A stretch of DNA of 64,000 nucleotides from Lethocerus indicus (lineage: Eukaryota; Arthropoda; Insecta; Hemiptera; Belostomatidae), in the NCBI GenBank assembly GCA_019843655.1, contig JACDQD010000004.1, positions 7,874,001 through 7,938,000 on the forward strand. The letters run 5' to 3'. Shown piece by piece: positions 1 to 13,612 of the stretch. The position numbers and the translations under genes were made by a program. The stretch's first letter is position 1. Every line of letters begins with the position of its first letter. The notes below the pieces were generated by a model. The model saw nothing but the letters and a program-made list of their open reading frames with translations, searched no databases and was not told the origin of the DNA.

Positions 1-1592
1 GGAAACTGAAAGACATTCTTTTGACTGGCAATTTCGTTTCCGCCCGGAGGGGTTTAATCTCCATCTTTTTTCTTGTACGTTTCGACAATCGGGTGTTTCT
101 TCCTTTTGGTCTGGAAATAGAGTAATCGTTGAAAGGCTCGCTTTCAAGGTGGACGACGGATGACGAGCTAGGATGAGATCCCTAATGAACTCCGGTGGGT
201 GCCAAGTAGGAAATTAGCATTGAATACGGCGCTAATACTAAACCGGCAACACTTTGACGTTAACCACGTAATCGACCTGCCCCTTAAAAGTAATAAGCAA
301 GGATAATCCAAAGGTTATAATTACTGCCTTATTAAATTATGCAAACAATTTGTCTTTAATTAATGCAATACTATCCTCAGGTTTTTATCGAAGCTTCTAT
401 TTCAAAACACTAAACTCCGTAATCGGGTTACTAGCACACTAGTAATTTTTGTAACACTAGATTTTACTAAAAAAAATTGTCTGTTAACGTATTCTGGATT
501 AGAAAGCATTCGTATATTTTTAATTGTTTTCAAAATTTCAGAATTTAAAAATGAAAAATATATACACGAGTTGGATAACCCACGTGTAATTATTTAGGGT
601 TCAACAGGGTACAGAGTTCATTAAAAATCCATCAGATATTTCATCAGAATTGACATTTAATATTCTCCCACTCTGGAATCGTATTTGGACCGGCTTAAGG
701 TACAAATATATCGTTATTCCATACCCCGCTAGCGGGTATCAAAACTCGGATTTATTTAGTACTCATTAATGCAAGTTGTTTTTTTTTTTAATACATTCCA
801 TCAGAAATCTACATTTCGAAATATAACCGAGGCTGATCACTTTCGATTTAAACTTGTGGAAACACTAGAAATGTAAACGTAAAAATCTTAAAATTACGGT
901 ACATAATTATTTCTAAATATAAACGGCGAAGTAATAGACATAGCAATTGCAAATTGAAAGCATTAGATAATTTAGTGCCGATTGAGCACTCGTGGAATAG
1001 GCAGTGGGAAGCGAGGTCGGGAGGGCGGGAGCCCGGCCAACCAGTGTGTTTAATTCAGTTTCAATTAGAAGTTTGAACAAAGCTGGCTAATTAAGAAACA
1101 GAAGGAGAACTGCACGTGAATCCAAAAGCGGTTGATGCCATGGAATCGAATTAGGAATTAATGTTTGGGTTAACCGTTCCAAATTCCCCTTTTCGGTTTG
1201 GTTTAACTGCTGAACCACAAAATTAAGAAACAAGAAAGTTACACAGGTCGACTTAGAAAAGAAAAGAATCAATTTATTATACTATTATACTATAGACATG
1301 CCGACGAATGTTGTGAAATAAAGTCATATAAAATAAGAACTGTTCATATAGGGAAGGAAATATGTTTATTGCACGGTTTAGACTTCTTATTGTCCCATTT
1401 ATTTACCAGTAAAGTTACACTCTGGAAATGGTGTTGGTAGCTGGATCTGCGATAATTGAAAGGTTGGTAATCTGAAAATTGTATAATATTTAGCATTTGG
1501 AGCATAATTGGTTCGGGACCCCCAACCACTAGAGGCCGCCCCTCGATTTCAAGGAAATTGAGAGTCGGAGTTTAAATCAAATTACCTGGCCC

Positions 1593-1612
1593 AACTGGGC
1601 CCGAGCCCAGTT
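1593..1612. repeat. Inverted repeat, 8-bp stem with CCGA loop
   Basis: AACTGGGC (1593-1600) and GCCCAGTT (1605-1612) are perfect reverse complements separated by CCGA. The left arm can alternatively pair with GGCCCA just upstream (about 1588-1593, against TGGGCC), so two mutually exclusive hairpins are possible. No function is known to me. Confidence 0.6.
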
Positions 1613-2779
1613 CACTGTATTAAGGACGGTCGCGGAATATATTCCATTTAATTAACATATAATTTTCTTGAAAACGCCGATTTAACATTCAGAATGATTA
1701 TGAAATATCTCCAATGCCAGGCGATAATTTAACGTCACCGTATACAGCTGAGTGACCAAAGTAACTGTTGTGGTCGAATTAATAATAATACCTTAAGGAT
1801 TAATTAAAGCTCTAGTCCAACTATTATCACGAGTTGTTTTTTTCTGCTATGGAGATAATTCTAGATCGAAGCGTTAATTTATTAAGGAAATAACCGTGAT
1901 ATTTTTCTTCCGTCAGAGTTCGTGCCTCACATTGATAACTCAAACGAAAAAAGAGAGTCGCTCGCAAACGCTGAAGACCATATTTCTATTAATGTGTTCA
2001 TTCTGTTCAACTAATGCCCTGCAATACGACAGCCCTTGCAGTAGTAAGTCAGATTTTTATAAATGATAACTACTATAATTTTGAAATCACATGACGAGTT
2101 TACATAGACAGGAAAATATATCAACATTTAAGAGATATTGAAATATGCGTTGAAGTTGTATTGCGTGGGTCCGAAATAATCACAGTACGCTAGGAAATCA
2201 TACTTGTATACACTAGTAAATTTTGATTAAAAACGCCGTTATATTTTTTTTAAGGAGCTATTTTTATTTCCTGTAATTTTGTGATGACATTATACAAGAA
2301 TATATTCAACGTGGTATATAATCAATGTCCTGACAGCAATCCAAATCGGCTTTCTTGTATATTAATTTAGGCAAAATTCATAAGTAAATTGTTAATGTCT
2401 ATGGTCCAAATTAAGTACACGGTTCTTTATCTTCTGGCGCTCTGTCAACCAGCTATTATACCGTTTGTAATAATATGCGATAATTGACTATTAAGAATTG
2501 ACAGAATCAAAGCCCTGCCGCTGGAGGGATTTCACAAAAGTAACTTTAATATTCGGCTCTGTACTTTTGTTTTTTACACATTATTGCGATGAAACTGTCG
2601 GCTAAAAAGTGGTACAACTTCCTCCTTGGATTGGATAACAGGCGAAAATTTCTTGTCCAGGGAGTGAAAGGTGGAGTAGAATAGGGACGGACTGGGAGCC
2701 CATTTATAGGGGTGGCCCCCGTCACCCTCACCGTATGCACCAACATGCAGTACACAGTAAAAGGTACGCCCGCACTTCC

Positions 2780-2802
2780 AAAGGGGATGATTTGTCCCCT
2801 TT
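2780..2802. repeat. Inverted repeat, 8-bp perfect stem
   Basis: AAAGGGGA (2780-2787) and TCCCCTTT (2795-2802) flank a 7-base loop TGATTTG. The words GGGGATGATTTG and TTTAATAA from this site recur near 3694-3722, so hairpin and flank may belong to a short dispersed repeat. It does not match the histone 3' stem-loop. Confidence 0.6.
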
Positions 2803-3693
2803 AATAACATGCTCTCCCGGTTATGACCCGGCGCCTCCCCTCGGATATTGCCCGCCGCCCACGCAAGACTGTCTACTTTTTAACCGGTTCCAAAATCCTA
2901 GCCGTTATAGCGCGGTCTATTCTTCGGTCTCGTATAAAAACTCTCTGCGACTGTAAACTCATGTAGCCGCCCCCAGTATCGCAAATGTCTTTAATAACTA
3001 CAGTAACTCTTTGATTTTTTTTTAACACCGAAGCAGAAAGGACAATTCAATTCGCTTAATAAAAATGCGCTAGACGCCAATTATGTTTTACATAGAAATT
3101 ATCTTTTGTAATATCTTTAACTAAGGTTAAAGTTTTACAACAATTCAGGGTTTTGCGATAAACTGAAATAGGAGGATATACCGTTAAAAAGTCACAGCGT
3201 TATTTAGTATATACATGAAACTTCTTTATAATGAAAAGCTATCTATCCCCCCCTTCAATACTTAATACTATAGGAAAGTTAGAGTTTTGAGGCGAACTCT
3301 GTAAATTCCTCTCATTTCAAACTTCCACAGTAAATGTGAGAGGCGAACTAATATTTCAGTGTATATAAACTTTTAATATAATTACGTATTTATATATACG
3401 TCTAAATAGAATTATAAATCGTTGATGATTATTAGAGTTTAAATTAGTTAGATTAGTACAATTAAACATTAGTTAAATATTAGTTTATTAAATTTCATAT
3501 TGTAGTGGCAATAATGGGTACGTAACGGAATTTAACCCGCACCGTTTTTAAAGCTGGAAGGAAAATTTGACAGGTTATTTCTACCCTTTCCGAATGAGCG
3601 TTCGATGTACCTCGTTTATACATAAAATGGCCGGGTGGATTAGGCTGGTAGTTGTGAACCAGTGCTGGGGTGTAAACGGTTTGCCAGGAGGTT

Positions 3694-3722
3694 CCCTGGG
3701 GGATGATTTGCCCGTTTAATAA
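3694..3722 (+). repeat. Second copy of GGGGATGATTTG...TTTAATAA motif
   Basis: This site shares GGGGATGATTTG, a following CCC and TTTAATAA with 2783-2806, in the same orientation about 0.9 kb away. The hairpin partner arm is not preserved. Beyond these words the flanks do not align by eye, so a chance similarity cannot be excluded. Confidence 0.3.
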
Positions 3723-5011
3723 GGGCCGGTCGTCTACCGACTGCAGGCCCCGCTATCAGCCCCACCGCACTCGGCCTCTTACTTCCCTAATGTTTCCCGC
3801 CCCCGGTTCTGTTCTATAAGAAAACGTTTCTTCTCTACCAAATAGAGGCGGCAGGAAAAAAAAAAAAACCCCCGCCACCACTCACAACGAGTTTAACGAT
3901 TTTCTCTGCTCTCCTTCCAAGCCTCTCATTTTCTTTCAGAATTTTTAATATAAAGTATCGTCATTTTCTGAAAATAATGCATACCTTAATTTATTTATTA
4001 CGCCTAACAAACAGTACCCGGCATTTTATCTGAAATCAAGCCGAATTGATTCAAACTAACCTATAATTTTTCACGAAATGCACATCATTCATTCAACCCC
4101 GAGTCCTATATGAGAATAAAAAATGTATCGGCTAATGGAGTTGAGGAATAAAGCGGGTAATTGACTCGTTGAATTAATAACGCACGATAGAAAATCGTTA
4201 AAAGCCGACTCGCCGTGATACACGGCCAATGCATACGTGCAGCCTCATTATCCGCCAAACTTGTTATCAAGTTAATTTATAATTAATCTACCGATCGTTT
4301 TACGCAGTGAAAGCCCTGAATAATTGATTTGTAATAAAGCGCTCCAGTACCCTTCTCAAAAATAATAGATAGCACTCATAAATTAAGAAATCTATATGGA
4401 TAAAACTATCTAACTATTTATACTTTCAAAAACATTAAAAATTACTATATAAACATAATTAATTAATAAATTAAATCAATACAGCGTTCTATAGTTATAT
4501 AGAAAAATAGGTAATCGCCAAATCAATTAATAAATGTGATAGTGAACATCCAATCAATATAGACCTATTTGAAAATATTCAAGACTAGGGCAATCAATCA
4601 TTTGCATAATATATATAACATATAGTATATTTTCTAATTTCAATTTAGGTGATTCTGAAATCGATTGTTTCTGATTTCTGTTTAATGATGTGAACCCTCA
4701 GAAGAACTGGCTTGTTGTACGCGTCCTAACGATTCTAGAAATTCCACCAGTCACACAGTGTTCACACGAAGGATGGAACGAAAATTCCATTCTGTGATGA
4801 TGCAGATAAGGTCTTCGGTATCGACGAGATTGAATATTGAGGGGGTTGAGGGGGGACGGGGCTAATCAGTGTCCTGGCTGTAGTGGGGGCGGCCCGTGCT
4901 TACTAATCACGTAGCTAGCCGCCATCTAAACGAGTATCGTCCCCTGGAACGTAATTAATTGTCGGTATCTCTCTCGGCCTCTATTCGGTCGGTCTCATGA
5001 GATATGGTGGT

Positions 5012-5049
5012 GGGTTGGGAGGAGGATGGGGGGGGGGCGGAGGAGGGAG
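5012..5049 (+). other. G-run tract, possible G-quadruplex
   Basis: GGG runs at 5012-5014 and 5017-5019 are followed by a ten-G run at 5028-5037 and further GG/GGG runs. This allows a four-run G-quadruplex on the plus strand, though one loop would be 8 bases. It is a structural prediction only. Confidence 0.35.
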
Positions 5050-8000
5050 TCAATCAGCGTTAATTTCAATTGAATTATCAGACCTATTAGTGAGATCTCT
5101 GATATATCGTAGGCGCCGCCACTATAATATTCGACCTTAATATTCCGCGGAAATTCCTTTCGAATTTCTAGCGAAAATAGAAATAACACTCTAAATTCTT
5201 GCGTCGAGCGAATGACATTTTCATAAACATGAACCCGTTAAATTTACATGTACGATTTCAGCGTAAATTCCAATAATACAAACAGTTTAAATTCAGTAAT
5301 ACTAACAGGTGTAAAGAAAAAAATATTGCCATTTATACGTTGACAAATAGCGATCGATTTAATCAATAAATAAGGGCGAAATTTCTTACAATTATAATAA
5401 AATTGAAATATCTGTTCGAAATATTATGTCAATACATATTATTATGTAATTATTCGAGGTATTGTTTATGGGATGATGTTAGATGTCAAATTGTAAATGT
5501 TCAGTGAGATGTCTGGCCTAATTGACACGGTTTCTTTCCCTAATTCACGACTGGGCCGATATCTCGAGAGATGTATCCTAACGATTTTCAGTGATTAGCA
5601 GCAATAGGTAATAGGAGAGGGACAGATAAGGTACGTATAGGTATGTGGGAGGGAAGGTGCCAAGGTGACTCCTCCTGACCGGTGTGTGTCTCCAGGCGGC
5701 GTACATAGATTAAGTATTCACGAGTTGTTTGTGTGTGGACAAACTGAGGCACGGCCGGGGTCCCCTCGGAGCCATTTGTCATTCCCCTTCATCATTTATT
5801 CAGCTTGTCTCCACTTTGACCATATTAACCCGTTGAAAATCATTACCGACCCCTCGGCGGCGCAAAACTAAAATTACCCCATCGCTCATGTCGCCCGCCG
5901 TTTCCTGGATGCCGACTCATATTCATGTTAGGCCGGTGTCCTCCTACAATCCGATTATATCAGTAACTGAAAGGTTTAGGTATAGCCCCGTCTTCCGTAA
6001 GTGATGCAAGAAATTACTAACTTGTTTTAATCAAATCGAACCAATTATGAAATATGTGACTTTCCTCTGCAGAGTTACTCACTGAGAGTGCGTTAGCGGG
6101 TAAGAGGAAGTCAGACGAACGAAAAAACCTCAAAATAGGGCTCCAATGTCTCCTACTGTCGCTAACAAACAGTCACATTTTGCAGTAGCCTGTAAATGTT
6201 GCTAACTCAATTTTGATGATTTTGGATAATTCTTTAGCGCGATACAGTTATTTACCGAATTTCCAACGTAGGTTGGACGCCCATACTATACTCTAATAAT
6301 ACTAATCGTGCTGTACTTACTGTCCATACTGAAATTAATTCGATATTTGCCCCTCATTTTCTTTTTCAGACAGATAATGTTATTATTTTTGTTAAAGAAT
6401 TAATGGATCTATTGGAGAAGTAATATTCTTTTGAAGTTAGAAACAAACATTTAATGATATGGAATATTCTTATATTGGGTAATTGAACAGCTCCAAGTCG
6501 GGAGACTATTGATTGGGCGGCGTTTGTACCATTGAAGTGTGAACAACGGAGCTGGTGAGCCCCACTTGGAGACAAGGTGTAATTAACCTATTCCAATGTC
6601 AATCATCCTCTCGCCACCTACACTGAACCTCAGTTCGGTACGCTGGTGGTTTCGAAGTTTCCAACCGTTTCGTTGGATAAAATGATCTAAATATTAGGCT
6701 ATTTTGTTGACAAGAAGACAGATGCTATAAATGAAGCTTGATAAAAGTTTAATTTTCAGTATAACCTCCTTGTTTGGCACTTTTTGTGGCCCTCTCGAAC
6801 ATTCCTTACTAGATTTATAAAATAAGCTGACAAAAATGCTGACAGTTCGAAGTTAATTTCGATCATGCGGATGTTCTTATGTAGATCAAGATGTGAATCG
6901 TCGGATATAAGCCCGAGTCTTTACAAATAACGACAAATTAAATTGAATATAGTTATGCGGACCGTACTTGTTTCCGAATTTGCAGAGTTACACAAAGTAG
7001 AAAAGTGAAAGTGATATAAAAGCGGTCAATTTAGATTCCCCCAATCGGATATTCCAAACACGATTGAGTCATACAACATTGACTTTGCTGTGGTTTCAAT
7101 CGCGTACCGGTCGGTTGGCTACTGTGCCCCAGCTAACAAGATCATACGGTAAGAGCTTTATTATTATTCCGTTAAATAAATCATACATTATTTTAGATAA
7201 AACATTTATTCGACGAATTCCACTCGGTGGATTGACAAAAGTCGGAATGGTTCTCAGATTTATTGCTTCCAGTTGGTCAACTTCACCGACTCGAATTTCA
7301 ACTCACTGAACCCATATTGATTCTGTTGCCTCAAATCCTAATTGGTGCCTGGTACAAAATTACGTCACGTTCCACCGATTTCTTTCATTCCCCGAACGCT
7401 GAACAGATATCAGTACAATGAAACAATGTTCCTGGCAGGTTTGAGAACATAATATAAATCTAGGCAATACCATTCCCGTCTCTGAACTCCTCATTCTAGG
7501 GTGAAGAGGTTTATAAACTGTTTCTAAAATAATGTTTTATTAAACTAACTAGCTAATTGCGTATAATTTAATAGTAAAACGAACGGAGATATTCCCTTTT
7601 TATTTGCAGTTTAATTCCAATAAGGGGTACAAAAAGTACTATCTCTGCCCCATTTCCAGCCTTTCTTCTTCCTCTTTAATCAACCACCCCCCCTCCCTTC
7701 AACATTTGAACATTTTTGCAAACGGTTCACGATTCTAAACCCTGACAGTCCATCGAACTTCAAAGCACTTTCACTCAAACTGCAACTGAGGATACCTAAA
7801 GCGTATACGCCCACAAATAGCTTTGGGGCTTAAAGGGATTTTAGGTATTGTTTAAAGTTTTTCGAGACGAACTGATTCTTGAACACCCCGCCCCCAAATG
7901 TGATTGGGTAGAGGATAGACCGAAGCAAACTGATCCCCCTCCCCTTCCTATTTCCTCTGCATACAAACGGACCCGAGATGAAAAACGCTACGAAATTTCC

Positions 8001-8891
8001 TCTCGGAGTTTGGATTCATCAAGATAAATTTATCTAAACTCAAACGAAACATTTAGGACTTTTAACACAATGAGTTCTGATTTTTCAGGAAAAATAAAAG
8101 CAACCACCAATTATGCATCAATCCCCCTTACCACAACGGCCGTAAGGGAGTACAATTTTTCTCTACGTCGGGCTATTAAATAGAACTATCGGAAAGCTCG
8201 AATATACAGTGTTTATTGTAGTCTTGAATACGGTTCAGCCGGTGGAAGTTAACAATAGGTGGTATTAATGCCGGAAAAGTGGGGCATATCGTGGGGTGGA
8301 TCGGAGGCCGGATGAGAGTACCGCGGTCATTAGCGACCCGCAATCCAGCCCTCCTCCAGGTCTTCACCCTGACTGCCATTTTAATTAGCAAATCAATTAA
8401 CAATTATGAGCGGAGAAAAATCCGGAATGCCTCATTAGGCGATCGTGAATGCGAGCTAGTTAGGCACGAACCGAGAGTGGCCTGGAATTGCCATTCAAAA
8501 CTAGTCACCGGTAATTTTACATATTCACTCGAAATTTCAAAATACCCTACATAATTATTACATATAATAATAAATATGATACATAATTACTCATGATATT
8601 TACAAAATAAGTTACCGCGACACCCAGCTCGTATCTGCTGTGAAATACGGCGCTGAATGATGCAAACCCGCCTTACAGCTGCTTTGATCCGGTTTAGTCT
8701 AGCAAACCGCCTTGAATTTCGCCAGTAATCTGTAAATAACTGGGGTATATGAAATGAACCTATATGGTTAATTTATGGGTTTTATAACATAATTTTACAG
8801 TACCTATATTATTTTGGTTCTTTGTTAGTAGGTAAATATGTATGTTCTGTCTGTTTGTTCTTGTCTGAAGAGTTAATGTATTGCCTATTTG

Positions 8892-8919
8892 CTGTGTCTA
8901 CTACACTGTGTCTACTACA
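8892..8919 (+). repeat. Exact 14-bp tandem duplication
   Basis: CTGTGTCTACTACA occurs twice head to tail with no mismatch (8892-8905 and 8906-8919). It lies in a T/G-rich, strand-asymmetric stretch of roughly 8.80-9.00 kb. A replication-slippage origin is likely. Confidence 0.7.
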
Positions 8920-11900
8920 TGTTTGTGGAATAGCCATTTGCACGTTTGTTTTTGTTCCTGTTTCTTTTATCCATTCCTGTCATGAATATAATTAGTCTGT
9001 ATGTGACTTTAGTCATGTTGTAACCCAGTTGTGCGTGATGTGACCCAGAGGGGTTCCACTACAATTCTACTGGCCAGGCATCTAATACGGTTCGGTCTTG
9101 AAAGTTGGTGGCGTGGTGTCATTAATAAAGACAAAAATATGAGCGTGCGACAGACTGATACCGCCTCCGGGGTACTTGTTCTCACGTTGTCTACATTTAT
9201 CGATCAATTTTGAAGGTTATGTTATGGTAAAATATAAAGATAGCGTGAAAAAGTAAGACTAATGAACTAAAGTTACATAAGGAACATCACACCAATTATC
9301 GGACTGCATGTTTAAAGTTCACACCCTAGACCTCCGCGAGTAATTACAAGCGCTGGCCGGGTTGTGAAGCATCGGAGCGTATGAAGGCCTAATCGGGGCG
9401 AAGGGAGAGACAAGGCGCTCCGTCGGCATCAGGAGGACAACGTAATTACTATCGGTGTTAATAATTCATGTTTCAAATACCACGGAGAAGACAAGACAGA
9501 GGCAGTGGTGGGCCAGAGGCGGGAGGGCCTAACGTGACAAATATCCCTAACGTCATGTCACCCCCATCAAGCTGAGGAAGAGGGGTAGACCTGGGAGGAG
9601 GGCTAGTCACGCCGGGTAATATGGACGGCAGAATCTTAATTAACGCACCGTCCTCCCCCCATGTACGAGTTCCAGAAACGGAACGGTAGGGGCGTGGGAA
9701 CGAGTTCTAATTTATTAAATCTGATTTCATTAAGGTGCATCGACGTGCAACTGGTTTTGGCTAACGACCATTTTTTTTCGTCACTCGATTGCTTAATTTG
9801 AGGACAATAGCAGGGGAAAAAATATAATCCTGAATAAGATTGGAAAGTTATTTTGTGATTACCTGTGTAATTAAGGGATTAGAAAATGGACAATAACCAT
9901 TTAATAAGTGCTTTAGACAAGATTATAGACATGTGTAAACTGATTACCTTAGCTGCAACGATTGTAGTGATCAAGAATGCAACGAGGTATGGAATTTGTA
10001 AAGCTATTGTATTTATTTACGCCTGTTTATTTAATCGTTTCGACTCAATGTAACGACCTAGGGTACCGTTTTCTCGTTGCCCAGACTGCTTCACTCCGAA
10101 TACAATTGCTTATACTTAGGAAAAACTTAGGTCTAATCTGTTCTGCCAAAGCGAGTTCTGCGGTGCGGTGAAATTATGAAACATAAATTGGAAAAGAGGG
10201 TCAAAGGCGTAAGGTAAGAACACCATCCTCTCTCGGTTATTACATACTAATTTTCGACCCTGGGGGACATTAATGAGCTGTCAGAACAGGTACAGCTAAT
10301 TCCGTCATCATTTTATAATAAAGTAAGAAAAATGTTTGAAATGTAGGAAGCGGAGAAAACTACATGGGCAACATATAATGATGAAATGATTTATATAGAA
10401 ACAAAAATATTTGACATGGGACTCAACGGGAATTTTATTTTAAACGAAGGTGGATTGAGAGTGATTATGCGTGGAAGAGAGGCATAATTTATGTGTATCA
10501 AAAACATCCGGTTTAATAATGTTCCTAATAATACTAATAAACACCCACGTATCTAACATTACTTAAAGCAAGCCCTAGGGAAATAACCATCCGACCGCTC
10601 GCTTAGTCGGAGTCAAAGGTAAACATCCTTTGATACTGTCTCTCGCAACAATCCCTCAATAAAGACGCTTGTGGCCCAACCCGAAAACGCAATGCAAAAT
10701 TGTCTTCATAGGGAACTGACACAACATTCTGCTCTTCAAATATTATCTCTGTAAAAGAGGCCGTAAATTACCTGTCTACAAATTCGCCGTGGCTCAACAA
10801 TTCAAGATGCCTGTACATGATTATGTCTCAAGCACTAAGAAAAATAGCCAAAATCAGATTTACGTTTTAAAATATACAATAATTGACATGTTGAATTATA
10901 TCCCCAAAATTATGAAACATATTCATTTGTAAAAACCTAATTTGAGCATAGGTAACTAATTGAAATTAGTTCCGGTGCGTATAAAATGTGTATAACGACG
11001 AAGGTGCACTTTCACCACCAAAGCAGTAAATGTCAAGCAAAATATAAAAGGACAAATATTCAAAATTCATTTAAAAATTAAAACGCTATTTTCATATTAT
11101 AACATTGGTCAAAAATTCAACAAGGGCTTTTGAATAAAAGCAAAACTGATACAATGAGACAGGAAACCTTGTCCATGAGAAAAGATAATTATAGGAAAAA
11201 ATGGCATATTTTAAATGAAAATCAGGCGACTGTATGCTAAACGGAGTATTCATAATTATAGTTTTTTTATTTATTTGTACGTTTAATAGATACCAGGACT
11301 CTTTTCTCCCACCACACTAGATCTGTTTATATTTTTATCAATGCATTTCTAATTGTGCCGGCCATTAGGTAAACAATTGAGGCTGGGGCCGCCGTCCGAA
11401 AATGATTACCGAGCCGGACGAATTGCCGATGCGGTGGGAGGGAGGGAGGGAGAGCCGGGTCATAAGTTTTCGGCCGCACAACACATCCGCCGACGCGTAT
11501 AAAAAGCACAAGAGAGAAAAAAAACAACGAAACCGGAAAATACCCGGTCTAAAAAGGCGGAAAAAAATCGGGCACCACCCCCCAGCGGGAGAGGGCTCCA
11601 TTGAGGGGGCTCAGCGACCCCCGCCAGCTCACCCCGCTTACCGGATAAATGTTCTCCGTTAACAAACGGATGATCAATAAACAAGAACAGAATATTCAAA
11701 CCAGTCCCGTCGACGAGGCCCGTCTGCCCGACAACCCTGTTAACTCCGCTGCGCCCGCCCAAAGAGCGCGCCCTCTATTTCTGGATTATGAAAAAAACTC
11801 TTGTTTTCCCAACTACCATGGCGTTTACACGCCTCCCCCTCCCCAACACCCATCACTCCCAAAGACAGTCTACACTGTTGTATCCATGAAATCGGCCAAA

Positions 11901-13520
11901 GCGAAAAACCGAATAGATACGTTCTAATGATTGAAACTTTATATATATATACGTACTCAATAAGTTGCAGACAGGTCAATTCCTGTTTATTCATTTTATG
12001 CCGAATACAAGCGAGACACAGAGACAATCTTTATTAGGTTCCATTAATAAAACAATTTAAATATATCTGTATTAGAAGGGCTTAAGAGAAGATAGATTTT
12101 TTGGACATAAGCATTTTTAAAAACCATTAATTTTGTTTAATTGAACCACAATTGCACTACGCATTTAGTCTATACAACGCTCTATTCTTCATTTACTGAT
12201 TTTATCGTTTACTGATTTTTTTTTCCTGCAGCATTCAAGGTAAGCCATTGTTATGTAGAAAAACGTCGCCACTTCACAAAGAGGAAGTGAGAACAGAAAT
12301 TTCCTACGCCAGGTATTAATCAATTTGTGTACAGATTTGATTAAGGTATTTCTTCAGCACGGAACCCATAATCGGCAAGACGAATCGGAACTCTCGGAAT
12401 GGTTATATAATGTTCTGCCGAGCAAATCTAACATTTTCACATTACTATTGTATTTTACTGGAATTGTGATCGAAAACCATCTCTGGAATAAAAACATTCC
12501 CCTAACGGTAGTTGATTACCTCGTCCTAAATTGTGATGAGGTGGGGGGCCTCTTTGTGACTCCAAAATGAGCTCCTTTTGGGCCCGGCAGTCGAAGGTAA
12601 AGTCTGAGATATTCTCTTTGAAAAACACAGCTTTTAAATTGGTTTTCTCTCGCCTGATTCGGAATTCAATATCGTGGCCGAGATGTAAGGCGCCATCGGT
12701 GATTGAAAGGTTATGAGGCGAGAAGAGCAAAGGCTTCCCCACTAGCCCTTGTTGGTTGCCCGCACTCTGTTCCAAGATTGAATTCACCGAAGTAGGCCTA
12801 CTCAGATTACTGGTCTTCTCCCAATACCACTACACTGCACGCCCTATTCCATTTAATCTATTCACTCCATTACATTAACCTTTTTGTGAAATAACTTAAA
12901 CTTAAAACAAGGAATTAATTAAAAATATTACAAAGAACAAGGAGAATTCAATTTCAATACAGTAATTCATTATGTAGGGAGCAATATACATTAATAAATA
13001 ACAGATAAAAATTCATAAGTAAACCACCCAACATACATTTCAAATTTACTTAGTAAAAACAGTTTATTATTATTAGAGGAAATAATTATTCAAGAATGGA
13101 AATATGAAGATATTTTACTGGAGTTTTCATAAATTTGTACTGGACATTATCTTGAGTAAAACAGACCTTTACTTTATTTAGAATGGTGGCCGGAAATGAG
13201 TAGAGACGATAAATAAGGCCATAAAATTTCTATTCTGTTCATAAGTTACGATCTAATGAAAGTGGTCCATAAGAATACTACTTTTCTGGATACAATTGTT
13301 TGGTTTTGATTCGGTTATGTTCCTTATGCAACATGAAAATAGAAAGTCATTGAAATGCATGAAGGTGGCCACCAGTTAAAAAATCTCATTAACTACTGTT
13401 GATGATAACACGACAATAGAACTAATAGAAGCGAAGGAAATTCGTCACAAACCGTGCTGCTTCCTCAATTGCTTCTCTCTATACACTCATATGTAATGAC
13501 AATGGATAAAGAACAAAGAA
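8920..13520. other. Gene-free stretch with one GC-rich island
   Basis: I recognise no gene. Most of the stretch is AT-rich. 11.36-11.80 kb is clearly richer in G, C and CpG and gives overlapping open frames of 78-100 codons on both strands. Such overlap on both strands is what GC-rich DNA produces by lacking stop codons, so I do not call these frames genes. Confidence 0.55.
11360..11800. other. GC/CpG-rich island
   Basis: By eye this interval holds many CpG pairs (for example GGCCGCAC, CCGCCGACGCG, GTCGACGAGGCCCG) in an otherwise AT-rich region. It also contains purine-rich GGGAGGGAGGGA. It could be a regulatory element or a CpG island. No TATA box or initiator was convincingly located. Confidence 0.4.
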
Positions 13521-13612
13521 AGAGGTAGTTCAAAGTAGCCAGTGATTGCCTGACCCCAATCATAATTTAGTAATTGGAGCTCGATTCGAATCCTGGGAGC
13601 GGACCGAAGATA
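13521..13612 (+). mobile_element. tRNA-derived SINE remnant (probable)
   Basis: The stretch has the layout of a tRNA-related SINE head. An A-box-like TAGCCAGTGATTG lies at 13536-13548. A hairpin CCAAT/ATTGG (13556-13560 with 13573-13577) sits where an anticodon arm would be, with an enlarged loop. A B box GATTCGAATCC at 13583-13593 differs from the RNA polymerase III consensus GGTTCGANTCC at one position. The T-arm does not pair well, so this is not a functional tRNA. No 3' tail or target duplication was identified, so the outer limits are approximate. Confidence 0.4.

Larger units (their letters stand above)
1..8880. other. Gene-free AT-rich stretch
   Basis: I see no exon, RNA gene or intact transposon here. 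Open frames are short (at most about 90 codons) and look random. Apart from the hairpins and G-run listed separately, the stretch holds many TAATTA-type words, homopolymer A/T runs and GC-richer patches near 2.68-2.93 kb, 3.63-3.78 kb and 4.84-4.93 kb. It could be intergenic or intronic; the sequence alone does not say which. Confidence 0.6.

Noticed and set aside
8672..8712. CCGGTTTAGTCTAGCAAACC, similar to the dispersed repeat core
   Set aside because: Only short words match and the spacing differs; the simple GGTTT/AAACC hairpin explains most of the likeness.
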